Assembly (NCBI RefSeq): GCF_037975245.1
Contig: NC_092574.1
Coordinates: forward strand, 5,884,713-5,948,712
Length of the DNA stretch: 64,000 nt
Direction of reading: 5' to 3'
Source of the DNA: Apostichopus japonicus
Taxonomy: Eukaryota > Echinodermata > Holothuroidea > Aspidochirotida > Stichopodidae
The position numbers were made by a program, and so were the translations under genes. The notes beneath the pieces are model-generated. The model was given only the letters and a program-made list of their open reading frames with translations. It was not told the DNA's origin and did not search any database. This document shows positions 35,916 to 47,849 of the stretch, piece by piece; position 1 is the stretch's first letter; each line of letters begins with the position of its first letter.

Positions 35916-38900
35916 CTATAATAGATTGTCCAGAAGGACCCTGATAGCATCCTCTCGACGTAAGACTCTCGGTGTCTTCCACTGGTTGGGTGACACGTTG
36001 TGGTTCATCAGATGATATTCCTTCAGTTTCTTGAAGGTCCCCGGCGCCACAAACTTCACCACCGCTTCATCGATACTTCCCTTTTCACGGAAAGAATCGT
36101 AGACGAAAGATTGCTTCCTTAGATTTAAATCCATCTGTCAAATTTTTTAAATAGTATGAAATAGATTCAGCCTCTCAGATGATAATTGTATTGATTTATT
36201 ATTATTATATTTTTGGTGGGGGGTGGGAGGGGGGAAGTGGATGGGTGTGATTCCCATTTTGCATGCATAATTATGCATACATAATTTTTGTATGTGATGC
36301 CATACAGCAAGTTTAATGATATATTTTCAGTTAGAGGCCATACAGCAGATTAATAATACATTTTCAGTTAAGAGATAAAGCAAGTATTTCTGATCATAAA
36401 GAGGCTTTCGAACATCCATCTAACTTCTTCAAATCATGTTACGGTTACAGCCTCTAGGTCTGTAGCCTTTGAATATGGAACATGATTTAACGAGAAATCA
36501 TGTATGCAACTAATGAGAATTGAATTTTAAATGCAATAACAAATACATTTTAAACTTTACCAATGATTTTGATCCCAGAACTGTAGCATCTTTCTGAGGC
36601 TCCAGAAAAATCACATAATGAGGGAAGTTCTTTTCCTCCCCTGAAGATTAAAGGGGGAAAGTTAAAAAACAAACATTAAATAACTTAAACATTTAGAACA
36701 TCTTTTCAGACGTGAAGTAAAATCAGGTTTCATATATAAAGGAAAAATTTGTCTGCTATTAAAATCACTGACTTATGGCCAAGGGTGTGTGCTACCTTCT
36801 AAGGATGCAACTCAAGAGCCTTTGAATAATATTCATCGAAATAATTGTTTTTTTTTTGGTTAACTTATGTGATGTTGTAATTGCCAAGTGGCAAGAAGGC
36901 GTCCAGGCCTGTCCCTCATGTAACGGCGGTTAATAATTTCTTCAACAATTATCCTTGTTATGTACAGTACCAAAAGCCCCCCCCCCCATCCCTATCCCTG
37001 CCCCAAAAAGGAATGCTTCACCCTTTGACTGTGAAGCTGGTTACAATCCTCAATGTTTACCTGTCTCATGTAGGTTAGGGCTTTCCACGACCGTGTATTC
37101 CCCGACAGGGATCTTCCATTCAGTGCAGGTACTGTTCAATGCCTTCTGTAACACGTCCTCTGATACCTTTTCTCCCCTCACATTCAGCAGTTGACCCTGC
37201 CTGAAATAAATGATAATTTGTTTATTGGAAAACTTCATTTTCACTGAGATGCCAAACTATTGATAAAAATGACTAAAACATGAACAAGATTTTACCGATT
37301 CCGCTTGGAAAACTAATTAATATTTTAAGATACTTAACAGGTGACACATTCTCTCCAAAACAGTATACCCCTTACCTGTAGAGATACTCCACCACAGGGC
37401 ACTCTCCATGGAAATCTATCACCCTCACAACATCACCAAATCGATAGCGAAACAAACCGCTGATGTTTGTAATAACAAGCTCGTAAGTTGCTCCCTTCTC
37501 AACTTGATCAGCGAACAGCGTCGAGGGTTGATCTTCATCGCTTCAAGGCAAAAAAAATGATGAAGTTATGTGAGATCTATTGAAAGCACTTACTTTACTT
37601 CTTTATCTCTGTTTCCTATATATGCATATAAGGCTAGGCTATGTGCATGTCCTATAGAAGTGTGGTAGTGTAAGGCCACTCTAGATTCCATTTTTTAAGA
37701 TTTTTAATATAATTTGTCACATCAATGAACACTAGAAAAATTAACAGCATATGATCACTTATCCTCCTGATGCAAAAATTGTGGACTGAAATTCACTAGC
37801 CAAAAAAAATATATATTTTTAAAATTCTGATTGAAGGTGGTATAGATGGTATGATCACTCCCTGCTGAATTTTGTATTGTACTTCCATTTACAAAAAAGT
37901 TATAGTACCTTTGTGCAATCGGGATAAATTCCCAGAACATGCTCCTTGGCATGAGAAGGTATGGTCTCTCCTCTTTCTCTGGCCAAAGGTTGACCCCTAG
38001 TAAGCCCTCAGTAGCACCATACAGTGGGGAATATATGGGTACACCTGAAACAAAACAAAAATACAAAGTAAACAAATATTGTCATGAGTAGCATCACATT
38101 AGTTGATGTATTAAGCAGCTTTCTGAAATAGGATATTTTCAAAAGCTGTGGTCAGATCCATGTAAATTACAACCCACAATCCAGCTTTAAATATCTCTCA
38201 CCTCCTAAGTAGGTGTTCTTCAATTTCTGGCCATACATCTTAAATGATCCTGTGTCTACAGTGAGGACTACGTTGAGGTGTGGCCAGACCCTGCGAGCAA
38301 TTCCTGAAAACCCTTTGCCGAACTCCTTCTTCAGTTCTGCAGCTCTGGCAGGATCTGGTTTTAATAAGTCCTGTAGCTTTCCTCTTATCTCTGGACTGAT
38401 ATCTAGTTCAGGATTCAGATCTCCTGTTTCGATGTCTCTCACCAGTTGTGGCCACTGATGCTCCAACTCCACAAAAGCAGAATAGATCAGGGAGGCAAAG
38501 TTTGCTTCGAGTATTCCAAGATAGGGATCCTTCAGTCCAAATAACAGATGGACATAAAGGGCCTCGGGCTCCGTAACGATCTCCAAGCCGGGGAGTGGCG
38601 TGCTGTATGAACTCAACATCACTGTAGAGTTCTTTGGAGAGGAAGAGTTAGGTCCGATAGGTGTCCCGCCTTCCGACTGTCTCATTTTAGGTGTGTAGAA
38701 AAATTTGAGAATTTTTTGTAAGTTGTGACATCCCGGAAAGTTATGGTACATTGTGTGCAGCGAAACAGCGACACCTTGCGTGAGGAAGGCCATTCTTTGG
38801 GCTTGAATCATTGGCAGCATTTTGGTCTGACCATTGGTCCCCGAGGTCAACGCTAAGATGATCGGTCTGTTCTTGGTTATGACACCGTCTTCCCCTTTCA

Positions 38901-39743
38901 GGAGGCATTCCACAAAGGGCTTGTAATGGTCAAATCGAGTCAATGGGTGAAACCGTACATAGTCCTCTCTGCTTGTGATCTTGCTTAAGCCATGAATTTT
39001 GCCGTACTTTGTATCCTTTGCAGCTTGGAGTAGCCCTAAGAGTTTCTCATCTTGAACAGCTCGAAGGTTTTTGCAATCTTTTTCCAGCTTTTTGCGATTA
39101 TAAGAGCCCAGCATTCGGAACACAAATATAGTCACATACTGATCAAAGGCAGTGCGATATGTGTGGTATGGTGATTTCTTCTTTTGAAGAAAGTCGTAAG
39201 AGATAGCTGTGAATCCTACCACAGCAAGAATTCCACCTCCTGTAAAAAGAAAACAAAAACAGGTGATTGACAAACACAGTAACTAACACCAAATTTCTTG
39301 AAAAAGCTAAACTTTAATATGAAGTTGTAAACATTATTACACAGTTCCATTTGGTAGTGGAAAATAGAAAAACAAAACAATGAAAGTTAGCATCCTTATA
39401 TATTTGCTGCATATAAGGACATTTTGTGTTTCGCAAACTTGCCCCTCCCAGTGTATTGATGATATGGTCCAACCCCCACCCCCCCACCCCTCCTTGTCCA
39501 TGTGCACTATAGCTCTCCCCCACCTGACCAACATACTGCTGTAAACTGAAGTACTTTAATATCATGAAAAGTTTATGAGTAAATTGAACTAAGAAAATCA
39601 ACCATAGAAGGATGTTTCTACCTTAGCTTTCATCAAACTTAACTAATTAAACTCATTTCAAGATGTAAATGTACAGGACGTTATAAAGGAAATCTAATAG
39701 ATCTGAAATAATATATATTACCTGTGATCAGATAACTTATCAT
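35916..39743 (-). CDS. GHDC: GH3-domain protein (GHDC-like), 7 exons, 599 aa
   Basis: A GH3-family protein with the acyl-adenylate-forming fold of plant auxin/jasmonate amido synthetases; the animal substrate is not established. Coding exons in gene order: 39743-39722, 39239-38202, 38044-37909, 37540-37376, 37200-37061, 36640-36561, 36134-35916. All introns are GT-AG on the minus strand and the 1,800-nt frame is open. The N-terminus has a hydrophobic segment (about residues 4-22, GGGILAVVGFTAI) that predicts a signal anchor in the endomembrane system. ATP-binding motif 1 is ALTSGTNGQTK near 137-147, motif 2 LYGATEG at 361-367, motif 3 FRYRFGDVV at 429-437. The length is close to that of other animal GH3-domain proteins. 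The first exon encodes only seven residues plus one base, but the ATG has a good context (G at -3). The gene is head to head with FPGT. Confidence 0.93.
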
Positions 39744-40565
39744 TGCCGGTTTTTAGTGCGGTTTGCACTGACTGTCTGCTAAGGACACAGGCCTGGTTAT
39801 TGTTAATAACACTGTTGAACTCTGAACAGAATATGACTGGCATATGATTCTGTAGCTACACTACTGCAGTAAGGCACATAGGCTAGGCCTAAGGTTTAGT
39901 GTTGAAGTAAATTAAGTCAGTGAAGCCTTAGTCATTTCTGGAAAGTCGCAAGGAGAAATTTAGAACAGCGATCCAACTAGCAAACATCCTTGAAATTCAG
40001 GAAAGTTGAATGTTAAGCATTGGTCTGACCGTGCAAAGTGCAATAAACTCTAGATAGCAACCTGCAACAGGTCAAAAAGGTGTTAAGTCTAACCGCAATG
40101 GAACGGAGACCGCCAAATACATACAAAAACTGTACAATGCAGACTATGCAGGAAGTTGTCAAGGTTTTCTTCTAGTCAACGTATTGCGCAATAGCAGCAG
40201 GAATGGAAAATAGTGTTGAACCTCAGAATAAAAAAAAATGCTAGATTCTTTTGACATAAAGAATTCCTCTTCAACATGAAAGATGTTTTGAAAAGTCTCT
40301 ATGTTTTCAGTGATGACTGATGCTGATAAAGTTAACTTTCACATCAAACACCAAACTGAAATAAAGAAAGCAAAACGTTGATATTGTTAACGTTGTCGTA
40401 TGAAATGGTCACTCCAATTGCATTAATGAATGTTACTTCGACAATATTGCCCTAAAAAGCCTATTATTTAAAATTTGCTAGTTCACCTGATAAGCTGACA
40501 GCGGGCGGGGTATTTTACTTTTTAGCCGTCTTTAGAACAATTGAATTGGCTCGAATCTCATCGTG
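39744..40565. promoter_or_regulatory. Probable shared promoter region between GHDC and FPGT
   Basis: The two start codons face away from each other across 822 bp. The segment holds a GC-box-like GCGGGCGGGG at 40501-40510 and an inverted CCAAT box (ATTGG at 40545-40549), both within 70 bp of the FPGT ATG. No TATA box is obvious at a sensible distance. Bidirectional promoter use is inferred from the layout. Confidence 0.5.
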
Positions 40566-43391
40566 ATGGATGACTTGTCAGCTACATTGCGAAGAGCGAC
40601 GGGAAATAAATTACAAAAGTTTGAACAAATTAGAGGTAGGGCTAGCTTGGTTTTGTACTTAACAGTATAACACTAACACTGAAACAGTCACAGGCCATTG
40701 GCCTAACGTATGCTAGGCTTAGCTGTTTACCGCTCATTACTAAAATACTAGTTACTACAGCCTAGGCATTAGTTAGGTCCAAGCTAATTTAGTTATGTTA
40801 GTTAGCGTTAGTTAGTTAGTTAGTGTTAGTTGCGTTAGGCCCATCAGTTACCTTGAGATTGTAATGCACTGCAGATGGGTCAACGGCCCGGGCCAGTTGA
40901 CTACGTAGGTTAGGCAATAAGCAGGTGACGTTATACTTTATAGATCTCGCAGTAGAATCATAGTTTTTTCATTTTTTTTTTTTACACTGCCAAATTGTAA
41001 CTTACTTTCCATCAAATCACTCACAAATCTAGTGTGATGTTCGTTAAAAATAATTTCCGAAATATGTTAATGTGAAATTAATGTTTAAAGGTCAATGCAG
41101 ATATGTTAACTTCAATCAATGTTGATGTCATATCCTTTTCATTACATTTCAGGGAAACAAGCTGATACTTTTCCATTTCCCTTTTGGGATGTTGTTGTCA
41201 TCAGTGCAGCAGATGAATCACAAAGTGTTGCATTCCAGCAGCAGATAAATGAAAAGATCCAACAGGGTCATCTCCCTTTAGATGTGTGCTTCATTTGTTT
41301 TCCAGATCCAGGCTCTGACAAAATAGGTAAGTTAATTTGGCCAGAGTTGGTACTCTCGTGAGCTGGCTATGACTGACATAAAATGTAACATTTTTCTGTC
41401 ATCGTATTACATCAAAATTTGGTTATTCACACTGAAATATTCATTTCAATTTCATCTCAGGCTCTATTTAAAATACACTTCCTTTCTGGTAAGTTCATAT
41501 GTGTGTGTAAAGTTGACTTCAACATATGTCCAGAATTTATCATTTTAATTCAAAGTACCATGTGCTTCATGAACAAATATAAAATAACAATCAGGATCAA
41601 ACAATAATCAGCCCTCCATCATAGTATTACAAGAATGATTTATCTTTATTTTCCAACATCTATTTACTATTAATTTTTGGGTTTCATCCTAATTAAAACT
41701 TTGACAAGCATTTAACTGGTGAATTATTCCCATTTCAATATGCTGTATTAAATACTCCCACTTAGTTATCATATATGACCTGTTTCAAAAGCAACTGTGG
41801 TTACATAAATATGGTGCTATCAAATTGGCAACATAAGATTACCATCATTAATAATTTATTCTTTTCTCAATTTTATTTTTTCACAGGTCCCGGTGGCTCT
41901 TTAATGGCTGTTTGTCACATGTTACATGAGGCTTACGGTACAAAACTGAAGGACCTCAGAGTACTCTTCCTTCCAGCAGGAGGGTTCAGCCAGCGACTTC
42001 CTAGTGCTAGCGTGCTGGGTAAGATATTCACGACCCTCCCACTCGGAAATCCAATTTATCAAATGCTGGAATTACAACTGGCCATGTACATCGATCTGCC
42101 ATCCAGAATGACAGGCGGGATGTTCCTGGCCTGTGCTGATACCTTCATTCTTTACGACGCCGACGACGGTTCGTCGTGGAGCTTCGACAAGTCTGGTATA
42201 ACAGCCTTTGCTCATCCATCAGAATTGGAAGTTGGAAGGAACCACGGTGTATTTGTTGTTTCTCAGGTGGACTTGAATCCGAGTAAGGTCTCCATGGTGG
42301 AATGTGAGAGGTTTTTGCATAAAGTCAGTCCAGATGTTATGAGAGCAGAGGGTGCAGTTTTGCCTCAGTCGTTTAATCCATCGGGTGGTGATGAAAGAAT
42401 ACTCATCGATAGTAGTTTTTTTATCGACTGTGAAACTATCGATAAGTTGATCGATTTCTATGTGAAAGTGCAGCCGTTGCGGTTTGAGATTGACTCCCAT
42501 GGCGACTTCTTGCAGGCGTTAGGAACCAAGTCAAACTCGGCCTACATCTCGAACATGCAGAATGCCGTCAGCCAATCGCAGTCTCTGCTTAAGATGAGGA
42601 AGGATATCTTTGATGTGCTCAGAGGCACCAGCCTTCATGCACTGGTGTTGAAGGAGTCTAAGTTTTATCACATCGGCACAACTAAGGAGTACCTCCATCA
42701 CTTTTGTCAGAATGACGTCCTTCAGTCTGAGCTCGGACTGAAACAGAATGTCGGTAACCATTACACGGGTGACATGTTTAACCATAACTCTGAATTATGT
42801 GTTATGAATAGCGTCCTACATTCTGATGTCAAAATCTCAAGAAATGTTGTATTGGAGTTCTGTCACTTTCAGGGTGCTGTCAGCATAGCGTCAAATACTA
42901 TCGTTAGTAACTGTCGCTATAGTAACCAATCCACTTCAGAAGCTGTTGAGATTCCTGCAGATAACTTCTTGCACACTGTTTGTGTCAGGCACCAAGGCAA
43001 ACGCCAGTTCGTGACGGTGTTCTTCAACGTCGACGACAATTTAAAGAAAGGACAGCCGCAGAACAGTTTGGGGGATCTTATCTTCCTAGGTCAAAGGTTA
43101 GGTAATGCTTTAGACAAGTCATTTGATATACCAACTACCATCTTTGACCCTGACGAAAGCACTTTCAGTCTGTGGAATGCTAAGCTGTTCCAGCCTCGAT
43201 CGACCATGGATGAATCGTTTGCACATGCTTTATCGACCATGAAAAGTCTACGAGTCGGTGGTCATAATAGCTCAAACTTGAAGTCTTTATTTGAAAATAG
43301 CCTCTCCATGAAAGACATTCTGAAGTCAAAAGATATTGAAGGAATGCTAGAATTTCGCCGTAACCTTACAGCAAGCATACTTAAACTGTAA
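40566..43391 (+). CDS. FPGT: Fucose-1-phosphate guanylyltransferase, 3 exons, 582 aa
   Basis: Cytosolic enzyme of the fucose salvage pathway: L-fucose-1-phosphate plus GTP gives GDP-L-fucose, the donor for fucosylation. Exons are 40566-40635, 41153-41326 and 41887-43391, with GT-AG introns and an open 1,749-nt frame. It begins MDDLSATLRRATG. The first exon ends at the conserved FEQIRGK region. FWDVVVISAADE lies near 35-46, and the nucleotidyltransferase signature GGFSQRLPSASVLGKIF falls at about 113-129, followed by TLPLGNPIYQMLEL. SKFYHIGTTKEYL marks the second half, and a C-terminal region resembling a left-handed beta-helix follows (inferred from the family). Size fits vertebrate FPGT of about 590-600 residues. 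The last exon carries most of the protein. An in-frame ATG at 41775 lies in intron 2 and is not the start. Confidence 0.96.
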
Positions 43392-43767
43392 ATTATTTTA
43401 GTTACCCCAGGGCATTAACAACTTGTTACATTCCATATATGCAGTCTAGAATTGTACAAAAATACCAATTAAATGCTTTTTTTTTTTGGTTTACTTAAAT
43501 TTATGTCTTAAATGTCACAGTAGTTTAATACTTTTTGGTTTTGTTGCTTTAGCACCCATGCTAACCTCTGCAGCCTAGTGTGTGTGACGTGGACTGACAC
43601 CCTAGCGTGTTAACATTATTAGTATCTTAAGAAGAAAATGTGTGACTGATGTAGCACGATGTTGTACTTGGTATATATGTTGGTCATGGTCAGTATATGG
43701 TCGCTGGTTTTCGGTAGGGCTATTTTGCATGTTAATGAGTGGGGCGTAATATTATATTCTGTTACAG
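43392..43767. other. FPGT 3' flank
   Basis: AT-rich sequence that probably contains the FPGT 3' untranslated region; an ATTAAA-type signal lies near 43469. No further coding sequence was recognised before the exon candidate at 43768. Confidence 0.45.
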
Positions 43768-43864
43768 CCTTTCATTGCAGCCTCCTCAGCTGGTTTTGTT
43801 GATTCCGTTGACGACTTTGCTTTCGCCCATACTGTATCTGAGATTGGTAGAGAATTACTTAACG
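43768..43864 (+). CDS. Orphan internal exon candidate, gene unknown
   Basis: A 97-bp block sits between an acceptor (TTCTGTTACAG ending at 43767) and a good donor (G/GTAGGT at 43865). Read from its first base it encodes PFIAASSAGFVDSVDDFAFA followed by HTVSEIGRELLN, protein-like and without stops. I do not recognise the family and find no convincing partner exons nearby. It could belong to a gene running downstream, to an alternative FPGT 3' end, or be a fossil. It lies 376 bp after the FPGT stop. Confidence 0.35.
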
Positions 43865-43888
43865 GTAGGTACGGTCTTGATATTTTAA

Positions 43889-43975
43889 CATACATACATA
43901 CATACATACATACATACATACATACATACATACATACACACATACATACATACATACATACATACATACATACAA
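43889..43975. repeat. CATA tetranucleotide microsatellite
   Basis: About 21 copies of CATA/TACA with one CACA interruption. It lies just after the donor of the orphan exon candidate. Confidence 0.95.
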
Positions 43976-44379
43976 CATTCACGACAAGGCATTGTTAGTT
44001 CAAAATGCATATTCATACTGGGTATGGCTGATATAACTACATGTGCTTTGCAACAACAATTTTACCTCATTAATATTCATGAGTGGATGGGGCTTAGTGG
44101 GAAATTTGCATAAATAGATTGTAAAAACAATATCTCAACAAGCACAAGTTGAATTAATATTTCATTAATTAATATTCATCAAATTGCAAAACATGACTTT
44201 TGAACATAAGACAAGAACCAAATGTTCCCTGATTTTCATCCTTGACATATCAGGTTTGTCACACTGCATTTATTTAAATCAACCGTGCTGTTTTTGTGTG
44301 CTCACATGCATCTCCAAGGTCAGCAAAAAGATTGCCTAATCCAATGGTGTAATCAATAGACTGAAGAATTTTTCATAAG
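43976..44379. other. Non-coding, nothing recognised
   Basis: AT-rich sequence with repeated ATTAATATTCAT words (near 44070, 44155 and 44170). No gene was found. Confidence 0.5.
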
Positions 44380-45135
44380 TCACTTTTTACCCTTGTGCTA
44401 CCCCATCTCAACTATAGTCTTCTTGTGTGGTACAATAGGCAGTCAACTCTTCTTAACAGTTTATTTAAGTTACAGAAACATGTTACCGGAATATAAACCA
44501 GACTCATTACATCTCGCATAAATGCTCTTCTCTTTATAGACTCCAATACATTAACTCTATATGACTTGTACAAGTACCAACTAGGCATCTTTATGTACAA
44601 ATTTCATCATTGGTCTTCTCCCACCAGCTTTTAATAACTTTTATACTTTGCAATTCTAGTTATCACTCCTATAATTCTCGTTCGATGAATATGCTACACC
44701 ATCCTTACTCTAGAACTAGTCTTAACCATTCTCAAATTTGTGGCACAGGTGTACCCTTTTGGAATGCTCTTAATCATGTCATTAAAATTTCTCCAACACT
44801 CAATACATTAAAGCGATAATATAAACCAACACCTACTACATAGAAATTCATCTAAGTTATACTTCCTAATTTTTCTTATATTTCTTTCTTTCCATAAGAC
44901 ATATATTTTTTAATGGTTATCTTAGGGGGGGGGGGGGGGGGAGGGGTGTTGTACATTGTTACAGAGGGACCAGACCAGAAAAGTATCCACTTATTTTTTT
45001 CTTGTTCCTCTACATTCATCTCATATATATTATTTTGATACTCTATATTTACTGTTTACTATATTTGATGCCATCTATTTTTATCCCACAATGTTAAAAA
45101 ATGGCATGTTGAAAATAAACATATTAATCAGTGAA
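44380..45135 (+). pseudogene. Decayed LINE reverse-transcriptase C-terminus plus 3'UTR
   Basis: The plus-strand translation gives VLPHLNYSLLVWYNRQSTLL, then LFKLQKHVTGI, a stop, TRLITSRINALLF and LYDLYKYQLGIFMYKF. In another frame it continues SSYHSYNSRSMNMLHHPYSR, VPFWNALNHVIK and ISPTLNTLKR. This order (HLNY...W, LQK-R-I, L-L-YKYQLG-FMYK, H-YNTR, WN-LP--IK) is the usual end of jockey/CR1/Rex-type non-LTR reverse-transcriptase proteins. In-frame stops (near 44491 and 44631) and a frameshift show that it is dead. AT-rich sequence with a G run (44926-44941) and AATAAACATATTAA near 45115 is probably the 3'UTR. The upstream part of the element is missing (5' truncation). The right boundary is approximate. 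Confidence 0.72.
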
Positions 45136-46776
45136 CTTCAAACTCTTAATTAGATCTCTGAAATAGTATGTCATTCCCAATCATTCTTTCCCCGTCAATC
45201 CGTCTAGTATACCCCCCCCCCCCTCCCAAACCGAATCTTGTTTGTTAAAGGAATATCAAATGATTAGACACACTTATTCTAATGTTAAATCAGCAAAGAG
45301 CAAGCAATAATGATTTTATCACTAAGATTTTTGTTTTAATTTCTTAGTTACACCGTCATTTAATTTCCCACTCAATCCTACACTCCCTGATACCCTTCCA
45401 TCCCAATGTAGGAAACTTCATCGTTACACGCAGCACGCAACGATCTTTGTGCTACTTAATTGATTCTTACTGAGTCTCCCAACTTAAAAGCATATTTTTT
45501 TTCCAAATAGATTAGTGAAAGTTACACAGTTTTAAGTAATAAATCAGAAGCATCTCTTTTTTAAAGCATTGTATTATCGGCCTAGTCTTCCGATAAGCTA
45601 TACAGACCCCCTCCCCCCCCCCCCGCCCCAAATGCTCTGATAAATGAAGACAAGATGTACTGAAAGTTTTTCTCCTTCCCCCTTTCTGGGCCATGGTCAT
45701 CATCAACTATTTAATTTCCATTTTGATGGGAACTCCAGATGTCTGTATTTATCTAATAAAACTCCTTCACACAGGAAAAAACGACGGACATCCCCAAACT
45801 AACAAGTAATTATCAGCCACTCTTTAAAGCCTTTAACATTTTATTCATTTGAACCAATAAATTCTTCTCTCAGATTTTTCTATCTATAGATTGACCTTGG
45901 CAAAACAAAGCCACAACTGTAAGGCATTTTGTTGATTGGATACATCTGATATGCGAGAATTCTAGCCAGTTTTCAACGTCCTATGAACTGCAAGGTGCCT
46001 CTTAGGGGAAGGGAAAGGTTTTCATTGCCAGGGTTCGATTAACATTAATAAAGCAAACCAAATTAATTAGCTGTGGAGGGGATAAGGGGGAAAGGACAGG
46101 CAACAACAATTTAAGGAGGGTAAGATTTTGAACTGAAGTTTTTTGTCGCTACAGGGCAATACCTTTACTGTCCACATCTCCACACCCCCCCCCCCCTCCC
46201 AAGCCCCTTCAACCTTTGCATAAAAATACCTTGCATTTAGGCCTAATTAAAAAACTAAGCTATAGTCTTTATTTGCCATCAGAATGCATCATTTGGTGCC
46301 AGAATCCCCACCCTCCCTCACCTCGGTAGGTTATCTAGTGTATAACACTGAAGGAAACATGATTACCCCCTGACCCGACATGACTCAATGTCCCACAGGG
46401 CAGGGACAACATAACGACGTCAATTGGACCTGCCTGTTCAATGTTTATCATCATTTATATCACAACGAATCAGTTTCAAGGTGCAATATAACGAGCTTTC
46501 AGAAACATAAAGTTACGGCGAGTGTAAAGCTGTTGAGAGATACAGCTGATTGCCTTGTAAATAAATTTAGTGGTATTCAAAATCTTAAGAAAAATTTTTC
46601 AATAAAAATCATACAGAAAAATAGAATACTTATCACTTGTTATGTTTATTTGTATAATAAAATTTTACTTATTTTTTTCCTTTTTTCTACATGAACAATT
46701 CATACGTCTTTTATCTCTAGCTTCCTCTGTATTACCACCTTTAAAAAAAAAAAACAGATTTTATATATTTTTAAGA
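45136..46776. other. Non-coding, nothing recognised
   Basis: AT-rich, with C homopolymers near 45211-45222, 45610-45626 and 46187-46197. No gene or bounded element could be supported. Confidence 0.5.
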
Positions 46777-46784
46777 CATATTAT

Positions 46785-47157
46785 CAGTGGCGTAGGAAGG
46801 TACTTTTGAGTGAGGGGGCTGAAGACTGATGGCCGGCCTGGGGGAGGGGTCTAAGGAGAGGGGGTCTCTCCCTCCCCTTAGACTTTTTTTTGCATTTCCA
46901 GGTGGCCTCAGATGCAATTTGGTGCAATATAGCACACTTCAACACCCACTCCATTTTGTAAACTGAATTTTGTATTTTCACCTGGCCTTAGATGCAATTT
47001 GGTGCTCCAAATGAGATATTTCTTCTCATTTGGAAATGAAAAAGGGGTTTTCTGACTTGCGAAGCGGGGGAGGGGGGGCGGAATGATACTTCCGCCCCTC
47101 CACATTTTTCACTGGGGGGGACTGGCGCCCCCCAGCCCCCCGGTTCCTACGCCCTTG
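46785..47157. mobile_element. 373-bp hAT-type MITE with perfect 8-bp target duplication
   Basis: The left end CAGTGGCGTAGGAA pairs with the right end TTCCTACGCCCTTG (12 of 14 complementary). The element is flanked by CATATTAT on both sides (46777-46784 and 47158-47165). CAGxGGCGTAG termini with 8-bp duplications are characteristic of hAT elements in animals. The interior has a duplicated phrase (GATGCAATTTGGTGC near 46911 and 46990) and G/C-rich tracts near both ends, and no coding capacity. Confidence 0.9.
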
Positions 47158-47165
47158 CATATTAT

Positions 47166-47521
47166 TATATATCTTCCTAATTCACAAAGCTAAACCTTTA
47201 CTAACTATTGTTCTATTTAATTCGTAACAAGAGAAAAGCACTTCTTTAAGTAAAATTAGCATTACATTTGTCAATAGCTGGGCAATATTGTCAGCAAAAT
47301 TTAATTCAAATTTTGTGTGAACAAACGAAACAGAATTCCTAAATTTGTTATTCTTCTTTGCAAGAAGTAGCTGCAACATGTAATAGACATATTAAGTTAT
47401 AGTCATAACTGTTCCTAAACTTTCTGCATAAATTGTGTTTTTTTTCTTACAAAATTGAACAGGCAAGAAAGGGTCAAAGATATTTTTAATTATTTAATAG
47501 TATTAGTTTTAAATGTTTGGG
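47166..47521. other. Non-coding, nothing recognised
   Basis: AT-rich sequence without a recognisable gene. It may be the 3' flank of the minus-strand exon candidate that ends at 47522. Confidence 0.4.
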
Positions 47522-47801
47522 TTAAACGGATTCAAAATTTCTAGCGAAACTTGAAATAGTTGAAAGGAAAAAATCTTGTCCTATTGTGAGTTTATCTGAG
47601 GAGAAGATAACAATTCGTTGCAGAATGTCAAGGGTCACAAAACATGATTTAATAAATATACAGACATCAATGTCCTCATGTTTGGCTTCTTTTTCTTGAA
47701 TATCCTTCACCTTTGTGGTAGTGGGTGCGACATAATCTCCAATCTCCATTTCGTTCGTGAAATCGGTCACCACATTTTTGAAGCTATTTATTTCGTCACC
47801 T
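47522..47801 (-). CDS. Possible minus-strand terminal exon next to the array
   Basis: On the minus strand a poly-T tract and CATACAG acceptor (AG at 47803-47802) precede an open frame of about 92 residues ending in TAA at 47522. It starts GDEINSFKNVVTDFTNEMEI and includes KVKDIQEKEAKHEDID, acidic and lysine-rich as in a real protein. I do not recognise the family. Any upstream exons would lie to the right, that is, beyond or inside the 14.7-kb tandem array, so the gene would be split by a very large repeat-filled intron or is a truncated remnant. Confidence 0.35.
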
Positions 47802-47849
47802 CTGTATGAAAAAAAAACTGTAGCATATTAAAGGGCTCCCGTCAAGGAG

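Noticed and set aside
38213-38458. Plus-strand frame opposite GHDC exon 2
   Set aside because: Antisense shadow of a strongly supported exon.
41775-41886. In-frame upstream extension of the large FPGT exon from an ATG at 41775
   Set aside because: The bases before 41887 are intron sequence ending in a TTTTCACAG acceptor. Joining the two upstream exons restores the conserved N-terminus.
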